Of a stretch of 64,000 nt of DNA, positions 35,540 through 47,358 are shown piece by piece. A program made the position numbers and the translations under genes. The DNA is from Heterotrichella gracilis (taxonomy: Eukaryota > Sar > Xanthophyceae > Tribonematales > Xanthonemataceae), in NCBI GenBank assembly GCA_032358255.1, contig JAULBX010003110.1, positions 78,525-142,524 of the forward strand. The letters are read 5' to 3'. The notes beneath the pieces were generated by a model that made no database searches, was not told the DNA's origin, and saw nothing but the letters and a program-made list of their open reading frames with translations. The first letter of the stretch is position 1. Each line of letters starts with the position of its first letter.

Positions 35540-38500
35540 GTCGCGGCAGCCATGCCCAGAAATTGGGCCCGGATGGGAAGTGGAGGTTCATGGTGCCCCG
35601 CGGACCAGCAGGCCAAACTTGGCAGCGTTTGTGTACATCTCTCCTTCGGAATCGGGATCTGACGGAGGCAAGAGTGTCCAGCTTTCCAGCAAAAAGTGCG
35701 TCCATTCTGCCCCCACTCCTAGCACGACAGTGACGCATTGTGTTGGTACAGACAGGGTCCTGCTCCTGCTGACAATGCCCCATCCTGTAGGAAAGTGATA
35801 GCCTACCTGGAGTCCCAAGGGAAGCAGGTGTACGACCCAGCCACGTTCCACAGCCGCCGCAGCAGCCCTTTCATAAAGCAGAAGAAAGGTGCAACAGAAA
35901 AGAAGAACCAGGTCCAGTCATACCTGTGGCGGGATAGTGGCGTATGCAACTGTAGGAGTTCCCAGTCAGCTGCCTGACCTCAACCCTGAGATCACTACGC
36001 TACACTACATTGAACCAGCTTTGTGTCTTCTGTTCTGTAGGGTTTTAGTGTGGTGTGCACATGGGTATTTAGGCCCATTCCATGGTACCCTGCACAGCAT
36101 GCATAGTATGGTCAAAGGCACGATGCACTTCAATGATCACTACCTGCATCTGCAAAAGCTAGGCTACTAGACGCCACGGCATCTGACAGGGCTAGCCAGG
36201 GAAGCGTCTGTCATAATATGCTGCACTGTGTTTGCGTGGGATGCAGCACTGCAATCTGCCAACCGAGTCTGTAGCATGACTGCAACTCCCATGCCTGTAG
36301 GCAACAGTGCCCCAAGGGGCCCGCAGGCACTCCCGCAAGTGTCTCAGAATGGAAACAAGAAGCGTGCGCCCACTGCAACGCAGCAACACAAGCGAAAATA
36401 TGGGCATCAATTAAGCCCCACGGGGAAAAACCCTAAAAGGTGCCAATTGCCTCCTGGCCATGCACTGTAGTCTGTAGACTTGAAATGTACAGTGGTACAG
36501 GGTCATGCAGCAATGTAGGCAAGCAGCCTGGTGGACTTGCAAACAATTGATCACTTCCAAATCGCTGTTCACGGGTATGTCGGATGAAGGACCAAACAAT
36601 TGCTGGTCACCTGTCACCTGTCAAAAGTTATTAGAAATGATCACAGGGGCATTCAATCATTATATCGAGAGATTCTCAATACCACTCAATATAGTCAATG
36701 TGCAGTGGTTGAAAGTCCAGTATAATCTGCTTGCCGGCCCCGCCGCAAAGGCAAGGTTGAATTTATTTACTTATGTATTTATATATTCATTTTCCGCTTG
36801 CAGACCCCGCCGCGAAGGCAAGGATACATCTCAGGCAGTGCGGCCGGGCTCAACACCCACTACCAAGCGGGCTGTCGGTGTCCAGAGCTTGCCTACAACT
36901 GCTTTGCCGTGGGGATCCCAGAAGGTCCCTGGAGTGCGACCGGTACGTGAGTTGATGCACTGGGGAGTTCATTGTAGAAAAGTGAGTGGACAGGGAAACA
37001 ATGCCATTCCTCTTTGCTTCTACTCATCTCATAACCAGACTCCTACTTCTACCCATCTCATAACCAGATAACTCTGCAATGACTACAAAACATTCATGAG
37101 ATATAAAACTATGGCAGTTGGCCTCCATCAAACAGGTTGTAAGGCAAATTTGCTTGGGGATTACGACTAATCATCCCACCACTCAATGTGCAGCCTGGCC
37201 GGGTAGCGTGTGGGTGCGGCAAACTGGATTGCACTATGCATACACACATCTGATGGGCCATCGCACCAAAATTTGGACTGCGTGCTTGATGAGGGTGCAT
37301 ACGGTAGTAGGCAACGGAGCTGTCCCTACCACTTGATGCTCCCTTGCAGCTGGTGCGCAAGCAGCGGACATCTCTGCTATCGGCATTTGTGCCGCGGGTA
37401 GTGGCGGACGTCCGCAGCGGTATGAGAGGTGGAGCAGGCGCTGCGCCAGGGGCAGGCAGGGGCGATGCTACCCCAGCTCGAGCAGCTGGCGTGCAACCCC
37501 TACCCTCCCAGGCACGCACCCTACCATCGCGGCCACCACATGGACCCCAATCGCAACCGCCCCCCCGCATCCCGCAAGCACGTGGCATCCAGCCTGGTGG
37601 CCGGGATGAAACTCCATCACCGCAGCAGGTGCCGCCACCGCCATCAGCCCTCCCAGGCCTCATGCAACCACCACCACCGCTGTCAGCCGAGCAGGTGCGC
37701 AGCGCCCTTCCTTGCCTGAGCACATCCCTGTCTGGTGTTTCTTGAACACAAATTGGGCCTGGCTCCTCCCCATGCCACAGCCACCTAGTAGACTTTCCCA
37801 ACTCCTGCCCCATGCCTCCTCATCGTCTCCCACTTGCTCCCATGTGCTTTCACGTTGGGCTGTACACTGCACTTTTCACCCTGCTGCCCCAAATGCAGGA
37901 TCAGGAATTGCAGCAAGCCCTGAGCGACACATCTGGGGTGGGGGCGGTCTACGAGCTGTACAGCAAGGCCTTGGCAGCTGTGGATGTGCATGAGAGGGCG
38001 TGGGAGGCGACGCAGAGCGAGGTTGCACAGCTGCGGGGTGAGTTGGAGGGCGCACATGAGCGGGAGCAGCAGCTGCAGCAGGCACTGGAGGAGGAGCGCA
38101 CACGGAGGGTACATGCGCAGGAGGGGCTGGCGCGGCTGCTTGTTTCGCACACTGTGGCGCAGGCGCAAGCGCCAACGCCGGTGGACGCTGCAGCGCAGCT
38201 GGAGGTGCAGGAAGGGGGTGCGCCCACGCAGGATGCGCTGTGCGCAGCAGAGGGTCAGCATGGCAAGGATGTGGCTGCGCTGCAGGCTGCACAGCTTGAG
38301 GCCCGCCAGAACCGCGAGGCCAGGCAGGATGCCGAGACGCAGCTGGCTGAGATGGTGGAGGTGCACCAGGCTCTGCAAGCCAAGCTCCAGCTGCTTGAGC
38401 ACTGTGGGAACACAGAGGGCGACTCGGCGCTCACCAGGGAGCAAGGTGTGGGTACATCTGTGGCCGCTGGGCAGCACCAGCTGGAGCCGCAGGCTGCCAG

Positions 38501-39795
38501 TGACAGGATCAGGCAGCTTGAGGAGGAGTGCGAGAGGCTGCGGTGCATGTCAACGATGCCAGGTGTGCAGGCGGCGGAGGTTGACGACGACAGCCAGCCT
38601 GTGGTTGAGGCGCTCACGCTGGCTGTCAACCGCTCCCGAGCACAGCTGGCGGCACAGGCAGCTCGGCACAAGAAAGAGCTGGAGGAGGGGGAGGTGCTGC
38701 GCGCTCGCTTGCAGAGTGAGCTGGCCGCAGCCAAGGAGGTAGCAGCAGAAACGAGCACGCTCTTGGCAGACGCTGATGCCCAGGTGAAGGAGCTGCAGCG
38801 AAAGGTGAAGGCAGCGGAGGGACGCGTGCAGGAGTGGTGCAACTCTGGTGAGCTGCTTGCTGAGGCCAGGGTGCGCATCATGCAGCTGCTGCAGGCCCAG
38901 GCGCAGCTGCAGTCACGGGCGGAGCGCTGGGAGCAGATTGCGGGGGAGCGGCAGCAGCAGGTGGACACTGCGGACCAGGAGATCAAGCAGCTTAGAGCTG
39001 CCCTGGAGGCGGATGGGAAGGGGAGAGGGCGCCAGCAACCGGGCAGGCCACCCCGCTGCCTGCGCAGCCCTGTGCAAGTCAGTGCAGCAAGCGGGGTAGC
39101 CACCAGGTTTGCTGATGCGATCCGCCGTGCGCCGCCAGCACTGGGATCAGCAAGCAAGTGCCAGACCCTGCAGCAGGCAGTGCCCATAGCCAGCAGCAAG
39201 GCATTCTCCATCCGTGCGGCAGTGCGGCTGCATGAGGAGGCAGAGGGTGCGTGCATGTGCGGTGAGCTGGCAACAAGTGTTCTGCCAGACTACAGCAGGG
39301 CAGTGCTGTAGGCAATGTGGTGCACATGATGTGAAAGGTATAATATGATCACGATCTGTGAGATAATGAGGATGAAAGGATTGGTGACAGTGATCATTCA
39401 AATCCACAATACTGCTCGTTGTCAACAGGTACTTTCTGTCAGCATGTGGATCCAATGTGTGTTTGGCAAGAAACACGAGAAGCAATCAAACCACGCAGCT
39501 TTGTCTCTTAACAGTGTATGCATGAAACCCCACCCCACGCCTTGCATCATATCTCATAGCTGTTGCTTCTTTCCCTGCAGAATCTGCTGCCCAGGTGGTC
39601 CATCTGCAGCAGGAGTTAGCATCCACCCAAGCAAAGGCCCGAGCCGAGCACGAGCGTGTTGCGCTGGTTGAGGCCCAGCTCAAGGTGCAGGCGGAGCAGC
39701 GCACGGCAGAGCTTGCGGGGATGCAGCAGATGGTGGAAACCCTCAGGGCAGATCTGTCGACATTTGAACCTTTGTTGCGATCCTTGCCCTCGTGA
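35540..39795 (+). CDS. MBD-domain protein with long C-terminal coiled coil
   Basis: Exons 35540-35695, 35791-35888, 36301-36439, 36804-36942, 37350-37694, 37899-39246 and 39581-39795 are phase-consistent, about 813 aa without the unresolved first exon. The first two exons give a methyl-CpG-binding-like domain: PEIGPGW, FVYISPS and a SSKKKVIAYLE end. Basic stretches follow (QQHKRKYG, NPKRPRREGKD) that look like nuclear localisation signals, then a Pro-rich exon. The 1.3-kb exon encodes about 400 residues of Gln/Glu/Ala-rich coiled coil, then a compact block (RFADAIRRAPPALGSASK, TLQQAVPIASSK, FSIRAAVRLHEEA) shared with the next gene. The final exon adds 71 coil residues. Known: MBD proteins bind methylated CpG and recruit chromatin factors. 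The MBD here has a longer first loop than its paralogue, and the neighbouring frame also contains KWRFMVPR, hinting at compensated indels; DNA binding is not assured. Confidence 0.72.
36725..36760 (+). repeat. Decayed copy of exon start in MBD gene intron
   Basis: CTTGCCGGCCCCGCCGCAAA and GGCAAGG resemble CTTGCAGACCCCGCCGCGAA followed by GGCAAGG at 36798-36823, the acceptor and start of the following exon. The copy lies 68 bases upstream; its AG is mutated. Confidence 0.75.
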
Positions 39796-40856
39796 GGATG
39801 CCCTGCTGGTTCACTGGGGCCATGCCATGTTGTCGGGAGGTGGGCTGCCATGTGACACCCTGATCGGGTGAGGTGGGCCATGGGAATGACACAATGACAG
39901 GGCCAGGTGACAGGGCTGGGTGCACCAGGCAAGGGCGGTAGGATGCTGGTAGAGCGCAGGGGCTAACTAATTTGGCGCATGCAGACCCTATCAATAGCTA
40001 GATATATGGACCGTGACACTGTATCGTGGTGTATCTACAACGAGGATAGTAAGTATTTTATTCCAATTGCAATATCTACATGTACAGCATGATAGCATAG
40101 GCCCAGCTGAACTACCCCTGGGGCCAATAGCGAGATTCAAGTTGACCTGTGAGTGGCTGCTGTTCATTGAATGAGGACATGTAATTATTTCGAGGATTTG
40201 AGAGGTATGCTGCAGCTGGGCCCTTATATGTTTTATGATGTGTAAAACATCCCCTGACGTACAAGGTTGGCAAGGCCCGGTCAGTCACTTTCGCTCGAGC
40301 TAAACAGCCCAACTGATGGGTCTCCCGGAGCACTTTGTCCATATAGCAGTTTGAGCACGTTACAACAACTTCTGGCATAATAACTACTGCAAGCCGTGCA
40401 CATCTATTGATGACTGACGTTACTGAAAAGGCCAGAGTCTCAGGCTGACTAGGAGTGCCGGGCACTGTCCATGTGGAGCTTGCTACCTGTGGCACACGAC
40501 TGCTACCGGTCAGTGGGACAAGCTTGGGACGATAGGCAACACCTTCAAGTCGCGGAAAAGAGTGAGTTGATCCCGCTAAGTATATTTCGTTCGTTCTTCA
40601 ATTTTTGCAATGCTACTGAGAGTCAGTCACTGTGAACACAAGGCGGCGCTGCATAGCAGTCTCGACACTGTCAGACGGTGTGACATAGTGAGAGCAGCCG
40701 CTGAAGTAATGAACACGACCCCTCACCGTAAAGCATTCCATGGTTCAAACCTTCGTGCCTAAATAGCTATGTTGGCCAAGGCTGTGGCAGACACTGAGGG
40801 AATCCACTTGGCATAAGTCCTCTTTACTGACAGTATGAGTTTGCTTACACATAGCC
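39796..40856. other. Spacer between coiled-coil paralogues
   Basis: About 1 kb with the 3' flank of the first MBD gene and the presumed promoter of the next gene. I see no gene or clear repeat in it. Confidence 0.5.
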
Positions 40857-43800
40857 ATGGTGGCAAGGACCAACGTTCTACTGCCAGAGAGGCTCCACAT
40901 TACTCACGAAGCAGGCCCAGTTGTTGAGCCAGTTGCTTTGCCTGCATGTCTCACCTTGCATGCAAGCCTGAGGATCGACGAGACTACTGTAACAGGGTGC
41001 CATTTGGACAGTATCTCAGACTGCCTGATGCAAGCTACTAAGCCAGGGACTGCAGCTCCCCATGAGGAACTGCCGGTGGTGAGCTGTGTTTCAACGGTTG
41101 ACCCATCCATGCTTTCAATGTCAGCACTACAGTGGCTCAGGCGTGACATGCAGCAGCTCTCACCTGGTGGAAATTCCATCAACAATGGTTCACAGCATTG
41201 CTGTTGCCAACGAGATTGATTTCTATGCCCACAGTGCGCACTGCAAGGGTGCCAGCTTACGGGGGATGTCCTGACATGTAGCTCCGTACGCTGCAAAGGG
41301 AAGTATGCCCATCCGTTCTGCGCTGTCAAGCTGTATGAGGCGCGTGGGTGGTTTGTCACCGAGGAGGTGGGTGGCACAAAGGGGGTTGCCCTGGGCACAA
41401 TGGGGTATGGTCACCCTTGCGATTATTAACCAGACGAACCAGCGCACGCGTCGGTGTACGGTAGTGGGGATTGAGGTGGAGGGGGGGATGGGGTCAGGGG
41501 ATGCAGAAGGGGTGAAAAGCGCAGCGCAAATGCATCATGCGCCGGGAGGGAGAGTGGCAGGTGTTTAACAACTTACAATGGTTTTGAAGTGAGAGGTTCC
41601 AGAGATTGGTAAATTTTATTGGAAAGGAAAGTGCGCATGCAATGAACCGTCCGTCCCGTGCGACCTATCCTATATACACTACCCTATCATGTGCAGCGCA
41701 CATGCGATGATGGACCATGAACCCACACGGCAGGGGTATGTTATGAATACTAGTTAGTATAAAGAGTATACCCCTGCACCGGTGCCCGGTGGGGCGGTAA
41801 GTGAAGGTGCATGGAGGGGAGAATATTGCCCTGGTGGAGGGTGTTTGGTGGGTTGGGTGGTCCAAATGGCTTGCGGCGAGATGTGGGTGTGCGACAAGCA
41901 TGCGCGGTTGGACAGGTGAGTGAAGTGTGGCAAGCGGGGAAAACACAAAAACGGAAATTTCATTTGACGGATTAGAAAATTACCACAAAGCATCGAGTGT
42001 AGCCTGCACTTAGTGAGAGTTAGCTGCGGGGTACATTCTCCAAATCCGAATTTAAGTTACAATAATGTAATTACAATTGTACAGGGTAGGTAGCATTGTT
42101 CCCACTCCTCTCTTGACCGTTGTTGACCACTCTCCGCAGGTGATGAGGAATCAGCCTTGTACATTCTTCTGTTCTTTCTGTATTGCTAAGGCACAAGCAC
42201 AACTACCTGTAGCAAAGGAATCCAAGCGGCCGTCACGTGCGCTGAATTTCATCGTGCGGTGCAAGGCTATCATTCCCATTGCTACAACAGGTACTTGGCA
42301 TTGCCGGTGGCATTGTCATGGTCAATGTCCGGCACATGCAGCCATGGTTGCATGTCACCTCCTGGGTGAAGACATGGCACCGTGACTCAATGAGGTGCCA
42401 ATATGACATAAGCCACGCTCAAGCACATGCCCATTGTTTTCTTGATGAACCATCTTGCTGTGCTGGATGTGCCATCGTCACTGGTGACAGTATATTACAG
42501 CATGCATATGGGTCACCCCGTGTGCTTCGTTCTCATACGGTATAACCTGTCCATATGCTCCACAGGACAGCTACCACATGGACCATTATAAGAAGTAATA
42601 AAGGCAATGATATTGCAGTTCTTGTAGATTTGGAACTTATCATCATTACCTTTAAACAATGTCAAAACGTCTTGACACTATTTTCAAACCTCAACTCCAG
42701 CGGATTGTACTTCGCAACTCCAGCGGATTTGTACTTCGCGTTGAACCAGCTGTACAACCTATGTCCAAGCTTAAACGGCATACCTATTTTGTACTTTTAA
42801 ATGCTTTCCATTTCCAACTTGATGGCATCGTTACACTCGCATGCCTTAGCACTCTGGAAAGCAAATTGTACCTCAATGCTGTTTTGAGAAGAAGAAAATT
42901 GGACTGTACCTTCAAAATAATAATGGCACATTCACAGCGATTTGGTGAATCATAAGCGCATGACCTGTTACTCAATGCATACGTTTTTCAGATGAGCCTT
43001 CCAGGCTGGAGCATGGGCTGGCGCCCCAGCTTGATGCAGCTGCGCCAACGAACAATCAGGCGCAAATATTGGCTGGCGATCCCAATCAGGATGCTGGGCG
43101 TGGTGAGGCAATAGAGGCTCCATGTGTGATTGTCAGGCACTAGTTGCCGCAGGCTGGGTGAAATACTAGTGTGACTTAATCATTAATCCCCTTCACATTC
43201 TGGGGTGCAGTCTGTTAATAGTGTGAATCAGGCCACAGTGTTATGCAAACATAATACAGCTTTCTTGGGGCGAACGCACTTGACATTGTAACCTGATGCA
43301 GCTGCTGTGTTGAAGCCAGAACGTATTGCCAGCTGCAACGCATCACGTGCCAAAGCTGCTGCAACGCATCACATGATAGCATGACTGGGAGTTGCTTCGT
43401 GCAGGGAACATTGCCCACCAGACCCTGCTGCAGAATGAGGTGGCTGTGGTAACTGACAGCTCTGGGACGCAGCATCCCAAGCGCAGGCGTGGTCTGATAC
43501 AGGGCCGAGCACCCAAAAGGTGCGATACTTTGTGCACTGATCAGCCTCTGTTCATGCATTTTAAGCTTTAAAAGCGACTCAGCATCTGTGATGATCAGAT
43601 CCTGAAGTAGGTAATGGTAAGGCTGATGATCCAAATGCAGGCGATGCTCAAGACGCCAGGCTGCAGTAAGTGACGGTGGCCAGGATGAAACTCCTGCGTT
43701 GCCGCCCCCACCACCATTATCTTTTCGGCCCATACTCTTCGACTCCCCAGCCTCATCACTGCCACTAGCTGACCAGGTGAGCAGCAATCTGTATTTTGAA

Positions 43801-45887
43801 GCGGCATGGCAAGTCATATTTCTACGGTGACAGTAACTGTCACAGCACCAGATCTGGTGCTCAAGCATGTATATTTATCATTCACATGCGATGCATCTAA
43901 TTCCAGGTAATGTCAGACAGCAAATACCACTGGCTCGGTGCCCCGCAATGCAGACCCGTCAACTGGCACCTGCAAGTGCCAGTGCGCACCCAATTGGAAT
44001 TGGCATGGGTGTTAGAACAAGTCAGCAGAATGGGCAGGGTGACAAGGTCCGCCAAGACCCGTTGGACCAGGAGCGGCATCAGATCAGGGCACGCCTGGAG
44101 GAGCTGGACCGCATACCTCTGGAGGCTGCCCAGGCAAGGATAAGGGAGCATAAGGGCCTGTACATCCAGGCGGTGGCAGAGGCGGATGGTCATCGAAGGG
44201 CGCAGGAGGCGGCAGACCGTGAGATTGCACTGCTGAAAAGCCAGGTGGCACATGGGCAGGATCAGCGGGTACAGCTGCAGCATCAGTTGGAGGTTGAGCA
44301 ACAGCAGTGGCAGCAGGCGGTGGATGGTTATTGCGGGGCGCAGGAGGCACTGGCTGCACAGGTTGCAAAGCTACAGTGTGAGCTGGAGGCAGCGGAGGAT
44401 GGGCAGGGCCAGCTGGCGGCGCTGCAACAGCAGTTTGAGTATGAGCGGCAGCAGTGGCAGCAGGCAGTGGAGGAAGAGTGCTCAGGAAGGGTGGATGCTG
44501 AGGGTGTGGTGGCGAGATGCTTGATTTCAATGCTGAGGCAAAGGCAGAGCTGCAGGAATCGCTGCGGGCGGCACAAGAGCAGCATGGCAAGGATGTGGCT
44601 GCGCTGCAGGCTGGCCAGACCAAGGCTCTCCAGCAATGTGTACATGAGGCACAGCAGGCAGTCGAGGCACATTGTGCTGAGGTGGTTCAGTCAAAGTTGG
44701 TCCTGCAATCCAAGCTGCAGCAGCTGGCGGGGAGTGGAATGGCAGGTGACCTGGTGCAGCATGCTGCCACGGGCAAAATTGGCAGAGAAAGGCAGGGCTT
44801 TGAGAGGGAGTGTGACCTGCCGAGGTGCCTCTCAATGGTGCCAGATGTGCTAGTGCCCAACGATGACTCATGTGGCAGCCAGCTAGCGACTGAGGCACTT
44901 CCACTGCTGGCCAATTGCTCCCAAGTACAGATCGCAGCACAGGCAACAAGGCACAAGCTTGGGGATGGCGGTGCTCTGGGCGCTCCCTTGCAATCTGAGG
45001 TGGAAGCAGCAAAGGAGGTAGCAGTTGAGAAGGACAAGTTAGCAGGTGGTGTACAGGTGGCAGAGTTGGAGTCCCGAGTGGGGTCAGGTGAGCAGGTTTT
45101 GGCACAGCGGGTGCTGCCGCTAGAGCAGCAACTGGACACTGCATGTGAGGAGGTCAGGCAGCTGAAGGTTGCTCTGGAGACAGGTGTGAAGGGGAGAGGG
45201 CACCAGCAACCCCGCTGCATGCGCAACCCAGTCCTGATCAAGGCAACAAGCGGGGCAGCCAGCAGGTTTGCTGATGCAATCCGCCGTGCGCCTCCAGCAC
45301 TCGGATCAGCAAGCAAGTGGCAGACCCTGCAGCAGGCAGTGCCCATTGCCAGCAGCAAGACATTCTCCATTCGCGCGGCGGTGCGGCTGCATGAAGAGGC
45401 AGCAGGTGCGTGCATGTACTGGGAGGTGGCCTGCCATTCACCCGGGTACAACGTGTCATGTTACTGTGCTGCCTGCCTGTACTGGAGCGTGTACTGGCGG
45501 CCAGGGTATAGAGCCATGAAGCACTGTGCACATTCTTGCAGTGGATCATGATAAGGTTGTGGTATCATGCCATCTGGGCCAGGCAGCGTTGGGCATTTGT
45601 CAAATTGATATGCGCAACAGCGCAGAAGCACCACTTTGTCAGGGAAACCAAGTCTGTTGGTATTTTGTTGACGATCACCGCATTCACATGATTTTTCTTT
45701 TGTCCCCGCAGAATCCTCAGCTCGCGTAGTCCAATTGGAGCAGGAGCTAGCGAGTGCCAAAGCGCAGGCGCACTCTGGCCGCGAGCGCATTGCAAGCAGT
45801 GCACTGGTAGAGGCCCAGCTGCGGGAGGAGGTGGGAAAGCTCACCGCAGAGCTGAGGGGCATGCAGCGGGTGGTGGACGTGTCATGA
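40857..45887 (+). pseudogene. Cys/His-rich zinc-motif coiled-coil protein, frameshifted paralogue
   Basis: Exons, in phase: 40857-41078, 41235-41366, 42140-42290, 42992-43102, 43405-43519, then a large exon starting near 43983 and ending at 45405, and 45712-45887. Exons 2-3 encode a zinc-type motif: CALQGC, TCSSVRCKGKYAHPFC, then PCTFFCSFC, that is C-x4-C..C-x4-C-x5-H-x2-C..C-x3-C-x2-C. It resembles PHD or zf-4CXXC_R1 (CDCA7-type) fingers but matches neither exactly. From the KRRRGLIQGRAPKR exon on, the gene parallels the MBD gene upstream: coiled coil, the RFADAIRRAPPALGSASK block and the same last exon. In the coil exon the frame changes once near 44505-44516 (one base lost), so the gene is broken, mis-assembled or truncated to the first frame. 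The first exon (MVARTNVLLPERL..) is the weakest part. Role, if functional, is probably nuclear; inferred. Confidence 0.65.
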
Positions 45888-47358
45888 CAGACCTGTTGCC
45901 ATTTGCGCAACGCTTAGAGCATTTGGGTTCCTTGGCCATGTGGGGAGGTTGTGATGATGTGTTGAATTTTGGGGCCATGCCATGTTGTCTTAGTTGGGAC
46001 TGGCATGGGACAACATCACCGGGGGGCCATGGCACAGCAGCGCAGGCGCACGACAGCCCCGGAGGCATTGTGTCAGTGACAAGGCCAAGCTGGGTGCGCA
46101 GGCAGGGACAGCAGGGGGCAGTGGAACCACAAGGACAGTCTAAAATTTGAAAATGCAGATACTCTTGCTGGACTCCTGACACCAGCACATGATTTGGACA
46201 TTGATCTGGACTTTTGGGCCCATTTCATTGGACATTTAATGCATGGTACCACAGGAGCTGCACCCCAAATGATTGGCAGTCACAACTTAATTTACTTAAT
46301 TAAAATGATTTCACGCACGCCTTCCCTAGGTGGGTATCTGTGCAGGCAACTACAGTAGCGTTTCTCTACATGATGCTCAGCAATTGCTTGAGCTGTACCC
46401 ACTGTCTTATCCTTCTGGGCCGGGGCGGCAAGGAAATCCACCAGCCATGCCTGGTCCGGTGCAGTCACGAATACTAGCACTACAGTGATTGTGCCACAGG
46501 AGGAGTCTTATTGGTAGTGATTAATAAGCAAAATTCCACCATGCAGGCTGGTAGGCAAAGGCATGCCGAAACGTACACAAAGGGGTTCTATTGTATAAAA
46601 AATCATCGTAGTAGGTCGGCAGTGAAGGACGCAAGTTGCAGATAAGGTCGGCACCCATCATATCAGTCCTCACGCGGAGACTCAGTTTGTACTTTACATC
46701 TCGCTGGATACTGACTCCATGTCATGGTACAGTTGAAAGGCATCCAACATCGAGCAACCCCGTCCCGAATATCGGCAAATTCATGGCTAATGGAGGTTCA
46801 GCAACCACGACTAGGTGACTGAACCATGCATCCCCACATCTGCTATATCCTTTTAAGTTCGGCTATCTATTGTTGCGTGAATGGTTTTGCTTAAGATTGC
46901 AATAAACCATGCATGGAATTGAGTCTCTACTTGGGCTCATGCATTGTACTTGAAGTATAAGATACCCTATCTTTGGCAAAACAAAGCCTCCTCAGCAGTG
47001 CTTGAACCCAGCACACTTGGGCGGCTTGTCCCTGCGTGTAAAATGTTCTCAGTACCAACAAGCATCTCGGAGCCTCTGACATACAATGATAGTGAATAGC
47101 GTATGAGTAATATTGGCTGCTCGGTTCTACGCACCCTTGGTTGCATATTGGACCTTCTCTTCTGCAATATCCCTACAGCTTGCTTCCTGGAACTGCCAGC
47201 GCTGTTTGCCATTCCTGGGCAGTATCATGGGTCTGTCTCACTGAAGAATTATGACTTACACATCAGACAGAGTCAGAAGCTGAGCTGTGTGTCATTGTCC
47301 TGTTGGAATGCTCAGTTACTTGTGAATACCATACTATGGGTGTGTCAATCCCTTGCAG
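45888..47358. other. Spacer upstream of the third coiled-coil gene
   Basis: About 1.5 kb. The 5' exon(s) of the following MBD gene probably lie here (an open frame starts with ATG at 47103), but I cannot fix a splice donor of the needed phase. Nothing else recognised. Confidence 0.4.

Noticed and set aside
38255-39256. 333-codon minus-strand ORF, Ser/Ala/Cys-rich
   Set aside because: Lies opposite the coiled-coil exon, which has paralogue support; the antisense frame has none.
46985-47035. tRNA-like B-box (GGTTCAAGC on the minus strand)
   Set aside because: The T stem does not pair properly and no acceptor stem or A-box can be placed.
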